Below, piece by piece: positions 48,104 through 56,952 of a stretch of DNA of 64,000 bases. The DNA is taken from assembly GCA_016710115.1 (NCBI GenBank), contig JADJLN010000001.1:372001-436000 (forward strand), read 5' to 3'. Made by a program: the position numbers and the translations under genes. This stretch comes from Saprospiraceae bacterium (lineage in GTDB: Bacteria; Bacteroidota; Bacteroidia; Chitinophagales; Saprospiraceae). Position 1 is the stretch's first letter; each line of letters opens with the position of its first letter. The notes under the pieces are model-generated. The model was not told the DNA's origin and ran no database searches. It was given only the letters and a program-made list of their open reading frames with translations.

Positions 48104-48207
48104 GATACGCCGTCATTTCCTTTTGAACGGCGTGCCTTTTTCGGTATTATCAGCATCAATCCGATATGACAGTTATCCGACAGAAAAAGATCATGAAACG
48201 GGATTGA

Positions 48208-49551
48208 TTAACCCGGAATGCGAACCAGTGCTCTGGTGCCTTTACCCGGAGCAGAGGAGATCTGTAATCCTCCACCATGCCATCGAGCGATCCGATCGAC
48301 CATAGCCAATCCCAGTCCCTGACCGGGATAGGGGCGGGCATTCGAAGCTCGGTACATGGGTTCGGTCACAAGATGCAACTCCTCAACAGGAATACCAATG
48401 CCCTGATCTTCTACCATGAAGTGCCATTCATGGACCTGGTAGTGAATATCGACAGTGATCTTTCGAGAAGGATCGTATTTCCACGCATTGTCGATCAGAT
48501 TGGCCAGCGCGGAACGCAACAGAAGCAGATTGCAGGACAGTTTGCGGGCCAGCATTTCAGTGTCCGGTTCCGGCCAGGTGATCCATTCCGTATCATGTTT
48601 TTTGGACACTTCATTTCGGACCTCATTTAATATATCCGCCAGGGCGATGTCTTCCTTGTCTGGCAGTTCACCTTCGCCTCCGGTTCGAGCCAGGGAGAGC
48701 AGACTGTTCACCAGGTGATGCAGCCGTTCTGCTTCATAGGCAATCGTCTCGATCGACTGGCGATAATCTGCCGCAGGACGATCCGCTGAGAGTGCAATTT
48801 CCGCTTCACCGGCAATCACCGTCAGCGGGTTACGAATTTCGTGACTGGCATTGCTGATGAATTTTTTCTGGAATTCAAATGCCCCTTGTAATCGATCAAG
48901 CAGATCGTTGATAATGCTGGCAAAATCATGAATTTCATCCCGCTGTGGTGGCAGTTCCAGTCGAGTTCCCAGATTGGACGCCGTGATCTCCCTGGCCCGG
49001 GAAATATTCCGTTCCAGCGGCATCAATGCGCGTCGGGTGGAAAACCACCCGATCAATCCAACCAGGATCAAGCTGAATGGAAGTGAAAACAACAGGATCT
49101 TTTTCAGGTTGGCGAGTTTGGTATGGCCAAATTCATCTACCGCTGTGACGACGATCAGATGATGCCGTCCATCCAGTTCATAGATTCGTGCCAGACCATG
49201 ACGACGTTCGTCCAGAAACTGAATTTCATCACCGGGTTGAAGGCCTGCGATTTTCCCGGCCAGAAAGGGTGCAAGGGAATCGGGCAGGGGGCTGTTTGGA
49301 CTCAACAACCATTCTTTTTCTTCCGACAGTTTTAACAGGAATTGTTCGCGAACCTGCAAGGCCAGATCAGCTGGCAGGCGAGATTCTTCCAGAAAAAATT
49401 TTTCTGTCAGATCTACGCGAGCCGACAGGCGGTCGTAAAATTCCTTCCGGTGAAAATCGCGTGAATAATAAAAGATCACAAAATAAAGAAGCAGCATGAC
49501 CACCGTTACGGAGGCAGTAAACAGAAGAGAAAGCCGGTGGCGGATTTTCAT
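48208..49551 (-). CDS. Two-component sensor histidine kinase, 447 aa
   Basis: An inner-membrane sensor that phosphorylates its partner regulator. TM1 lies at about 9-29, a ~120-residue periplasmic sensor without a recognised fold follows, TM2 lies at ~152-171, then a HAMP linker. The HisKA phosphoacceptor is His237 in SNASHEIRNP. The ATPase domain has the N box NLIDNAW (351-357), G1 box DQGIG (382-386) and G2 box GQGLG (410-414), with GKGTR near the C-terminus. All catalytic motifs are present. The start codon overlaps the stop of the response-regulator gene by four bases (ATGA), so the pair is translationally coupled. The signal sensed is unknown. Confidence 0.95.
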   Translation of the reverse strand: MKIRHRLSLLFTASVTVVMLLLYFVIFYYSRDFHRKEFYDRLSARVDLTEKFFLEESRLPADLALQVREQFLLKLSEEKEWLLSPNSPLPDSLAPFLAGKIAGLQPGDEIQFLDERRHGLARIYELDGRHHLIVVTAVDEFGHTKLANLKKILLFSLPFSLILVGLIGWFSTRRALMPLERNISRAREITASNLGTRLELPPQRDEIHDFASIINDLLDRLQGAFEFQKKFISNASHEIRNPLTVIAGEAEIALSADRPAADYRQSIETIAYEAERLHHLVNSLLSLARTGGEGELPDKEDIALADILNEVRNEVSKKHDTEWITWPEPDTEMLARKLSCNLLLLRSALANLIDNAWKYDPSRKITVDIHYQVHEWHFMVEDQGIGIPVEELHLVTEPMYRASNARPYPGQGLGLAMVDRIARWHGGGLQISSAPGKGTRALVRIPG

Positions 49552-50234
49552 GTGATCGTTTCTTCAGTCAGGATATACCCCATGCCGATCATCGTTTTGA
49601 TCAATTTATGATCAAACGGTTTGTCTACTTTGTTGCGAAGATAATTGATATACACATCGACCACGTTGGTCTCCACATCCCAATCCATTTCCCATACGGC
49701 AGCCAGGATAACTTCACGACTCACGACCCGGTCCTTGTTTTTTAACAGGTACACCAGCAGGTCATATTCACGGGCTGTCAGACGGATAGCCTGCCCGTTT
49801 CTGCTCACCATCCGGCGATACAGGTCGACTTCCAGGTCGGCAACAGTGAGTTTTTCCGGATTTGCCTTTCTGGCCCGGCCACGGGTAAGCGCCTCGATCC
49901 GGGCCATCAATTCTTTGAATTTAAATGGTTTGACCAGGTAGTCATCTGCACCCACTTTCAAGCCGGAAACAATATCCTCTGTACTGCCCAGGGCGGTCAA
50001 CATCAGAATGGGTGTATCATACCCTTTTTCTTCCCGAAATCGACGACATACTTCCAGGCCGGTGATCCCGGGCAGGATGAGGTCCAGAATGATAAAGTCA
50101 TAGTCTTTGGACAGTGCACAGGAAAGACCCTCTTCACCTGTGGCGGCGATTTGCGGTTCATGACCAGCTTCGGTAAGGCCTCTGGCGACAAAGGACGCTA
50201 CTCCGGGTTCATCTTCTACGATCAGGATATGCAT
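49548..50234 (-). CDS. OmpR/PhoB-family response regulator, 228 aa
   Basis: A DNA-binding regulator partnered with the adjacent kinase. The receiver domain (1-~118) has the acidic pocket D8/E9, phosphoacceptor Asp51 in FIILDLILPG, Thr80 and Lys102 (YLVKPFKFKEL). A winged-helix domain occupies ~128-226, with the typical RLTAREYDLLVYLL and VVDVYINYLRNKVD sequences. Length and architecture are normal. It is first in the pair, and the kinase gene begins within its last four bases. Target genes are not evident; no repeated operator-like sequence was noticed upstream. Confidence 0.95.
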   Translation of the reverse strand: MHILIVEDEPGVASFVARGLTEAGHEPQIAATGEEGLSCALSKDYDFIILDLILPGITGLEVCRRFREEKGYDTPILMLTALGSTEDIVSGLKVGADDYLVKPFKFKELMARIEALTRGRARKANPEKLTVADLEVDLYRRMVSRNGQAIRLTAREYDLLVYLLKNKDRVVSREVILAAVWEMDWDVETNVVDVYINYLRNKVDKPFDHKLIKTMIGMGYILTEETIT

Positions 50235-50330
50235 GCCTGCGGGTTTGGCCAGGATAACAACAGACTGCCGGACGGGAGTTGCGTTCTGACCATTAGAATC
50301 CGATTACAATATCCTTCAGGGAAAATGCCC

Positions 50331-50993
50331 TCAATTCAGTGTGATCTTGTTGCGCCCCAATGTGAGTTTCCCCATTTTTTCAAGTTGTTTCAACAATCGG
50401 GAAATGGCCTCACGCGACGCATGAAGATCCCAGGCGATCTGTTGATGGGTAGTGGAGATTTCACGGGAATCGTGGGTAAAGGCCTTCTGTTCCAGATACT
50501 CCCACAGCCGTTCATCCATGCGTTTGAACGCGATCGTATCTATGGTGTTGATCAATTCCATCATCCGCTGGTCATACGAACGCATGACAAAGTTTTTCCA
50601 CACGGGGTATTTGCTGATCCATTCATCGACAAAGCGGACGGGAATACCGAGGATGCGCGTATCCTCTTCAGCCATGGCACGCACGGAACTGCGCTTGTCG
50701 GCCATACAACAGGAAAACGACATCGAACAGGATTCACCAGAATTGAGATAGTACAGAAAAAGTTCTTCCCCTTCTTCGTTTTCCCGCATCACCTTGATGG
50801 AACCTTCCAAAACCAACGGCACCATCCGGATATATTCTCCGTAATCCATGATGATTTCCCCTGCCTTGAATTTCATGCATCTCCCATGGTTGGCGATTTC
50901 CTGGAGAAGATGCTGATCATTCAGGTTGGGGAATGCCTGTCGGATCTCCGGGATGAGTGTGTCTCGTAAGGAAGGTAGAGGTGTCTGTGTCAT
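50331..50993 (-). CDS. Crp/Fnr-family transcriptional regulator, 220 aa
   Basis: A cyclic-nucleotide-binding-like beta-roll lies at about residues 25-120 (GEIIMDYGEY, LVLEGSIKVM), followed by a dimer helix and a Crp-type helix-turn-helix at ~165-215 (STTHQQIAWDLHASREAISR). The Cys-containing stretch SGESCSMSFSCCMADKRSSV is common to a Bacteroidetes Crp/Fnr subgroup. Whether it binds a metal cluster or nucleotide is unknown. The RxxxS phosphate-binding motif of true CRP is not obvious, so cAMP is an unlikely ligand. It stands 96 bases upstream of the response-regulator gene on the same strand and is probably separately transcribed. Confidence 0.9.
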   Translation of the reverse strand: MTQTPLPSLRDTLIPEIRQAFPNLNDQHLLQEIANHGRCMKFKAGEIIMDYGEYIRMVPLVLEGSIKVMRENEEGEELFLYYLNSGESCSMSFSCCMADKRSSVRAMAEEDTRILGIPVRFVDEWISKYPVWKNFVMRSYDQRMMELINTIDTIAFKRMDERLWEYLEQKAFTHDSREISTTHQQIAWDLHASREAISRLLKQLEKMGKLTLGRNKITLN

Positions 50994-51097
50994 ACGATTG
51001 AGCTGGTTCAGCTAAGTTCGGAAACTCTGATGATAAAACGGGAAATGCATGCGGAGGTTCATCCGGATCGTGGGATCATCAACCTGATCCATTCACC

Positions 51098-53065
51098 CTA
51101 TCCGCGAAACCGGAATGCGATACCCCATCGCATCCAGACTTCCGGTTGAGGGTAACCGGCCACAGTCCTGAATTGTCGGGGGATATCGTCCCCGTTGGTC
51201 GCCGTTCCGTTCCAACCAAAGATCGCCCGACCAATATTGTCAAACTGGAGGTAAGCCCGAAATCCAAGTCGTTCCATGGAAAAGAAGCCGTCTATCTGGG
51301 GATTCCATTTTTCTGTTGAGGCATCTTGCAATGTAAATACGCCGGAGACTGGCTGGTAGCCATAGGGCGTCCAGGGAGAGATCAGTCTGGCCTGGAACCC
51401 GATCTGGGTGCGCAGTGTCTTTTTGAACCACTTGCCTTCATAATAGAGCTGATGACGGGTGATCCATCCGGGATATCGGATCCGGTCATCACTGCTTGAC
51501 TGTGTACTGACCTTGTTGTCCAGATGGATCAGCCAGATCTTCAGATGATGACTGATCCACAGGTGATTGACAGATACCGATTCTGTGATTTGTTCCGGAA
51601 TGCCCGGATCACGGAAGACTATGGCATCGGTCAGCAGGCTGGTCTGTATCCCTGCTGACAGCCCAAGTGGCTTGATCTCGAGGGTGCCAAACAGTGATTG
51701 TTGCTGCGGCCTGGACCAGGACTGATCATAGACCTTACGCTGGCTGATCACCAGTTGTTGTTCGACCAGATCCGGAAACCGCTGACTCAGGTGAAGTCCG
51801 GCATGGAGCGCCCCCCAACGACCGGTCCGGATACCGATGCTGCCTTCGGCCAGCCAGGATCCGGCCTGATCACCCAGATCGATCTGTGTGCGCCCATTGA
51901 TGTCAATCCGATCCTTCCAGCGCATGTCGAGTTCGCCAAGCAGAAGGAGGTTGTGTATCGTCTCTTTGCCGACCTCATTCGACCATCGGTGCAGCCGGTG
52001 CTCGATTCCACCCTGGAAGCTGATGGAAGACCCACCAGGTGATCGCCAGGATGCCAGCACCTCTCCCGTATTGCTCAGTGTGGTCCAGTCGGTATGTTGT
52101 CGGATACCTCGCTGATCGGTTTGAAATGCGCCATAAAAAAGCGAGTCGGCAGCTGGCTTGGTATCGCTGAAAGTATACGCCCTGTCCTGCCACCGCAGGC
52201 GATGGAAGACCAGCAACCTGCCCAGGCTGTCACGGTCCACATGGCCTGCCAGAGCATAGGATTGGGCGATCTGATAATCGGTGATGCGATGTCTTGTCTC
52301 CGCAGTCGTCAGATAGATCGGAATATTGATGGGCTCCTCATAATTATCCTTACCGAACAAGGTATCGGTGGTGATTCCCCCGTTTTCATCCTGTTCAATA
52401 ATATGATTGCCATGGAGCAGAGAAAGGCTGTACCGGCCTTTTGGATGGACATAGCGGATACCCAGTCGCAGTGAGGAATGGTGATTGCCCAGATGACTGT
52501 ACTCGCCGAGGTTATAGATCCGTGATGCATCGATCCGGAAATCCGTTCCCTTGCCAAACCGCCGGGCCAGAGTCCCGGTGAACAGGCCATCTTCCGACGT
52601 CGGCCCTTGCGAATAGGAAACATCTGTGTAGGCGAGCGGAGCCGTATAGAAGATCAGACTATCACTGTCGAGGAGATAGGGATCAAAGCCGTGAAATCCG
52701 GCATCAAAACCGATTTTCGGTCGCCGGGACGGTTGCAGCCGTTGCGCAGCCGTGCCGATATTGTTGAGCCGCCCGAATTCCTGTTGACCGGGAGAGGCAT
52801 CCAACGGGTCGAATTGATGCCATTGCTGCCGGGTTTCCCCAGCCACTATTGTCTTTCGCCATGGTCGGAATACTGGATAAGCGTAAATATCCGGCGTGAT
52901 GAAGGAATCTCGTTTTACCGGCGTTGCGCGGGTACTGTCCCGGGAACCGACATCAGGCCCCTGTGCACGAGTGGGCAGGATCTGAGCCTCTACCGGACCA
53001 GGTTGCAGAAGGGCGACAAGACCGACCAGAAAATAGACAAGACAAGCCGATCTACCTGCCGTCAT
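51098..53065 (-). CDS. Putative outer-membrane porin-like beta-barrel protein (Porin_10 type), ~655 aa
   Basis: The frame opens upstream at 53194, but the ATG at 53065 is preferred because it begins a clean signal peptide (MTAGRSACLVYFLVGLVALL ... VEAQ). Mature sequence: a Pro/Arg-rich linker, then long alternating beta-strands rich in Tyr/Trp/Arg (SSLRLGIRYVHPKGRYSLSL), ending in the C-terminal strand WMRWGIAFRFRG with a terminal aromatic pattern typical of barrels. This fits the 'putative porin' (Porin_10) group of Bacteroidota. The start overlaps the end of the upstream LVIVD-repeat gene by 14 bases, so the two are probably translationally coupled and may act together at the cell surface. 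Confidence 0.75.
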   Translation of the reverse strand: MTAGRSACLVYFLVGLVALLQPGPVEAQILPTRAQGPDVGSRDSTRATPVKRDSFITPDIYAYPVFRPWRKTIVAGETRQQWHQFDPLDASPGQQEFGRLNNIGTAAQRLQPSRRPKIGFDAGFHGFDPYLLDSDSLIFYTAPLAYTDVSYSQGPTSEDGLFTGTLARRFGKGTDFRIDASRIYNLGEYSHLGNHHSSLRLGIRYVHPKGRYSLSLLHGNHIIEQDENGGITTDTLFGKDNYEEPINIPIYLTTAETRHRITDYQIAQSYALAGHVDRDSLGRLLVFHRLRWQDRAYTFSDTKPAADSLFYGAFQTDQRGIRQHTDWTTLSNTGEVLASWRSPGGSSISFQGGIEHRLHRWSNEVGKETIHNLLLLGELDMRWKDRIDINGRTQIDLGDQAGSWLAEGSIGIRTGRWGALHAGLHLSQRFPDLVEQQLVISQRKVYDQSWSRPQQQSLFGTLEIKPLGLSAGIQTSLLTDAIVFRDPGIPEQITESVSVNHLWISHHLKIWLIHLDNKVSTQSSSDDRIRYPGWITRHQLYYEGKWFKKTLRTQIGFQARLISPWTPYGYQPVSGVFTLQDASTEKWNPQIDGFFSMERLGFRAYLQFDNIGRAIFGWNGTATNGDDIPRQFRTVAGYPQPEVWMRWGIAFRFRG

Positions 53066-54441
53066 GAATCCGAATTCGTTTGACGATCCACCCGTCTGTG
53101 GTTTGCAGGCGGATGAAGTAGACACCGTCCGGCAGATGACCGGGCAGATCCAGACGAGTCTGATACCCGCTCCAGGATTTGACTGGACGGCCAAATAGAT
53201 CCGTCAACTGAACAGAAACCCAGGTGAGTTCAGTGGATGTTTCCAGATAGAGGAAGGACGATGCCGGATTCGGGTAGACGCTCACCAAAGCCGCGTCAGG
53301 ACCAGCATCCTGGACGGAAGTAATGGTTTCGTCGACTTTTTCAAAAACAAATAATCCTTCCTGCATATCGGAAATGAGAATGTTGCCGGAAGGCAGGAAG
53401 GGATAGACCCCCCATGCGCCTTTATAGCTCGGGCCATTGGGCTCGTTGCTCGTGTCGAAGGAATAGGCTGGCACGGGTTGGGTTGGATCCGTGATATCAA
53501 ACACCACCAACCCGTCATAGTAATAGGAAACATAAAGGAAATTGCCTCTCACCAGCTGGTTGTGCGGGATGCTGGTCGGGTTGGATACCTGGGCATCAAA
53601 CGTGCCAAGCACCTTGATATCGGAGGGGTCGGACACATCCAGTATTTTCATGGGTGTGGCATGATTCTCGTCGGCCATGTAATAATAGTCGCCAGATTCA
53701 TCACCCCAGCCGGAATGGTTGTATCCCTTTGCAGGATATTGGGGCAGGGTTCCCAGGGCTACCGGATTGGCCGGATCGGAAAAGTCGACAATGGCCATTC
53801 CGTCATAACCACAGTTCAGATAGGCCATTCCGTTGCGGACATAGCCATCATGCACATGTCCGGCAGTGATGTCTCCGAATACATTGTAGCGCCGATGAAG
53901 ACGGGATTGACGGGATCAGCAAGATCGTAGACGCGCATGGCGGAGTAGGAGGAGGAACCTCCACCGGTGGCAAAGGTGTACAACATGCCTGTAGCGGTAT
54001 CGATCTCGATATTATGCGATCGGATGATCAGTTCGTTTTTGTCGTACACAATGAAGGCGGTGTCAGGCATCTGGCGGATATCGATGATCTGCAGGGAGCT
54101 TTGTCCTTCGTCACAAACGGCGTAGATATACCCGTTGTATGTCTCGAAATCGCGGTGGATGATGGATTGTCCTTTTGCTTTTCCTGGGAAAAAGAATCGC
54201 TCTTCGGGCTTGGTCGGGTCTGTGACCTCGATAAAATGAGTGCCGGCAGTGGAGCCGATAATCGCAAATTCACGCCCATCAGCTGCAAAGCCCCACACTT
54301 CGTTGTAGGTATTGTTGTATGCAGATGAACCCACCAGGTGTCTTCGCTCCATTGGCCGAGCAAGGTGGCCTGCTCGGGTTGGGCAGCGAGGGGGAGGAGG
54401 GCGAACAGCCCAAAGGTCAGTAGGAGAAAGTGTATACGCAT
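53052..54441 (-). CDS. Choice-of-anchor B (LVIVD-repeat) secreted protein with T9SS sorting domain (two frame breaks; ~463 aa)
   Basis: The start ATG (complement of 54439-54441) gives signal peptide MRIHFLLLTFGLFALLPLAA. The first frame break is near 54345 (GACAC; restoring a C gives SEDHLVGSSAYNNTYNEVWG), the second near 53890 (GGCGCTAC; restoring a C gives FIGAYNVFGDITAGHVHDGY). With both, the gene has exactly 464 codons including the stop. The protein is a string of beta-propeller-like repeats with IIDI, VYDLADPVNPVF, IVDFSDPANPV and VFDITDPTQPV motifs, characteristic of choice-of-anchor-B/LVIVD proteins. It ends with a T9SS sorting domain (SVYPNPASSFLYLET, FIRLQTTDGWIVKRI). The function of the family is unknown. 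It is expected to be surface-exposed and coupled to the porin-like gene. Confidence 0.85.
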
Positions 54442-54512
54442 GGAGACAAAAGTAAACCATTTGATCCGAACATGGGCAGCCAACTACTGACGCCTGACTG
54501 TCATAAGGTCGT

Positions 54513-56330
54513 CTAGAAATTACCGTGTTTGAGTATGGACCAGATAAGCCGCAAGGCAAGGATCCCGGAAAGGACAAACCCCCCAAATCCCAGGGCGGAG
54601 ATACCATAGACATAGGGAGGGATATGGGCGATCACCAGGAGGGCTGAGCCGAGGATCAAGGCAGCTACCAGGATGGAGAAAGCCAGCCGGTTGGATATCT
54701 GGTCCATGGACCGGTAAAATGGATCGAGTCCGGTGTGTTCAAATTCGATATGCAACCGCCCCTGGCGAATCTTCCGCATCACCTCCATGACATCTTCCGG
54801 CAGGGCCGTCAGCAGCCGCACTGCATCACCGGCCGCACGAACAGCTTGTCGTCCCAGTTTTGCCGGATGGTATTTCCGCGCCAGCAACCGGCGCACAAAC
54901 GGAGTGATGTTTTCAATGATATTGTAAAGTGGATCGAGTTTGAGGCCCACTCCCTCGATGATGACCAGTGCCTTGATGAGCAACAGCATGTTGGGAGGGA
55001 TGCGGATCTTGTAATTGAAGAACAGTCGATTGACTGCTGCCATGACTTCTGTGCCTTCGATATTTTCCAGGGTCATGGACGTATATTCCGTCAGAAATTC
55101 CTCCAGATCGTATTCGAGTTCCTTGTCCTTGTCTTCGGGCAGTTTTTCGATTTTGCCGAATTTCAGGAGGGCTCGTTTCAACGCGATAATATCTCTGTCA
55201 GCGATCGCGAGAAGGAGATTGGCCATCAAGAACTTGTCATTTTCCAGCACGACACCCATCATGCCATAATCGACAAAACAGACCCGTTTGTCGGGCAGGA
55301 TGAAGATGTTTCCCGGATGTGGATCGGCATGGAAAAAACCATGGTCAAACACCTGTTCGAAATAGAGACTGATCCCCTTCAGGGCTAATTCCGGTCCGGT
55401 CAGATCGAGGGCATTGAGGGCGGTCAGGTCGGTGATCTTATATCCCCGGATAAATTCCAGACAGATGATCCTGTCCGTTGAAAAATCGGAATAAAAGGCG
55501 GGAACATGGATATTCGGATTGCCTTTGAAATTGTTGCGGAAGCGGACCAGACTGGAGGCCTCATGCCGGAAATGCAGTTCCTTCCGGATGCTGTCTTCAA
55601 ACATCGTGACCAGTTCATTGGGCTGGAAGGAATTGTATTGGGGAAAATAGGATTCGAGCAGGCTGGCCAGTTGGCGCAGGATCTGAATATCCAGATCGAT
55701 GATTTCTTTTATTCCCGGACGCTGGACCTTGAAGACGACTTCTGTTCCATTTTTCAGTTTGCCATAATGCACCTGTGCCATGGATGCCGATGCGATCGGG
55801 GTGTAATCAAACTCCAGGAAGAGGTCTTCCGGCGGTTTTCCAAATTCACCGATAAATACCTGCCGGATCGATTCCGCTGGGACAAAAGGCGCCCGGTCCT
55901 GGAAGTTTTCCAACTCGATCAGCAGCTCTTCCGGCAGCAGGTCCGGACGGTTGCTGGCAATCTGAGCGAATTTGATATAGGTGGTGCCCAGTTCTTCACA
56001 GACCATCCGCATTCGTTCATAGCGGGTATATTCAAAGACGGATTTGCCGTGCACATGAGGCACCCATTTGTCTGATTTCGGGATGAACCGGTTGAAGGGA
56101 GGATGAGCGATAATATCCGCAAACCCGTATTTGACCAGAACGCTGATCACCTTTTCATACCGGCTGATCAGCGAAGGGGATTTATGTTCTCGATTTGTGG
56201 GGAGAGGCGTTTGTGGATGTGAAGGAACAACAGCGGGCCCGTCATCTTCCGGAGAAGGTAACGGGCCCTGGTGTTGAACGTCTTCAGGACGGTCTTCGGC
56301 TGTTGCCGGTCGGTCAGGCAAAGAGGTCAT
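54513..56330 (-). CDS. AarF/UbiB/ABC1-family atypical kinase-like protein, 605 aa
   Basis: An ABC1 atypical kinase fold linked in other organisms to isoprenoid-quinone synthesis or membrane lipid homeostasis. The ~55-residue N-terminus is Pro-rich and disordered. The family KxGQ signature appears as KFAQ (120-123, YIKFAQIASNRPDLLPE), the Ala-rich nucleotide loop is PIASASMAQVHYG (178-190), the conserved lysine is 201 (VVFKVQRPG), the catalytic motif is HADPHPGN (334-341) and the metal-binding DYG lies at 354-356. Two membrane helices close the protein (about 545-600). The Gly-to-Ala change in KxGQ is unusual. The stop overlaps nothing downstream, but the start overlaps the end of the coiled-coil gene by 17 bases, suggesting a two-gene operon. 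Confidence 0.92.
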   Translation of the reverse strand: MTSLPDRPATAEDRPEDVQHQGPLPSPEDDGPAVVPSHPQTPLPTNREHKSPSLISRYEKVISVLVKYGFADIIAHPPFNRFIPKSDKWVPHVHGKSVFEYTRYERMRMVCEELGTTYIKFAQIASNRPDLLPEELLIELENFQDRAPFVPAESIRQVFIGEFGKPPEDLFLEFDYTPIASASMAQVHYGKLKNGTEVVFKVQRPGIKEIIDLDIQILRQLASLLESYFPQYNSFQPNELVTMFEDSIRKELHFRHEASSLVRFRNNFKGNPNIHVPAFYSDFSTDRIICLEFIRGYKITDLTALNALDLTGPELALKGISLYFEQVFDHGFFHADPHPGNIFILPDKRVCFVDYGMMGVVLENDKFLMANLLLAIADRDIIALKRALLKFGKIEKLPEDKDKELEYDLEEFLTEYTSMTLENIEGTEVMAAVNRLFFNYKIRIPPNMLLLIKALVIIEGVGLKLDPLYNIIENITPFVRRLLARKYHPAKLGRQAVRAAGDAVRLLTALPEDVMEVMRKIRQGRLHIEFEHTGLDPFYRSMDQISNRLAFSILVAALILGSALLVIAHIPPYVYGISALGFGGFVLSGILALRLIWSILKHGNF

Positions 56331-56922
56331 GAAATGCTTTCTTCATGCGATCAAAGGAGTCGCCGACTTCTTTTTTGAAGGCGTTGACCTTTTCTTCATC
56401 CGGCAGTTTGTCTTTGACATCCTTCTGGAATTCCTGGACTTTTTTCTTCAGGATGTCCATTCGGTCATCGATGGAGTTGGGATGTTCATCGTGGAATTCA
56501 CCGGGTGATGTACGCTGCTGTTTTTTAAAACGATCCAGCGCATCAGCAAAGATGTCACCGAATTCCTCGCTGGTGGATTTCAGTTCCTTTTTCAGGTCGG
56601 AGATACGCAATTCCAGATTGGGTTTCTGTTTGTTCCATGCCTTGTCCATGTCTTCATCGACTTTGTTCATGGTGTCATCCAGATTATCCATCATCTGGCG
56701 GATCTTCTCCCACGTGTCGCTGACCATTTCTCGGTCTTCATTCAGAATGGTTTTTTCTTCGTGGAGGAAGCGGCGAAAATCGCTCAAATCGCGAGCCCAG
56801 AGATCCTGAAATTCCTTTCGACCGAGTGTCATCTGGACTTCAAGATCTTCAAAAAAGGCTTTCATTTTCTCCAGTCGGGTCAGGTTATCCTGGACTGGGG
56901 GGTCTTTGAGTTGTGCGTTCAT
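56314..56922 (-). CDS. Predicted coiled-coil protein of unknown function, 202 aa
   Basis: A GTG ten codons upstream (56952) is possible, but the ATG at 56922 is preferred. The protein is highly charged and almost wholly helical, with heptad-like stretches (NLTRLEKMKAFFEDLEVQM; WEKIRQMMDNLDDTMNKVDE; RMDILKKKVQEFQKDVKDKL). It has no signal peptide or membrane helix, so it should be cytoplasmic. It somewhat resembles apolipoprotein- or YtxH-like amphipathic repeats, but I recognise no family. It is the first gene of a pair with the UbiB-like kinase (17-base overlap), which suggests a joint role, possibly at the membrane. Confidence 0.75.
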   Translation of the reverse strand: MNAQLKDPPVQDNLTRLEKMKAFFEDLEVQMTLGRKEFQDLWARDLSDFRRFLHEEKTILNEDREMVSDTWEKIRQMMDNLDDTMNKVDEDMDKAWNKQKPNLELRISDLKKELKSTSEEFGDIFADALDRFKKQQRTSPGEFHDEHPNSIDDRMDILKKKVQEFQKDVKDKLPDEEKVNAFKKEVGDSFDRMKKAFHDLFA

Positions 56923-56952
56923 GATACGGTTTTTATCTGTTGGCAATATCAC

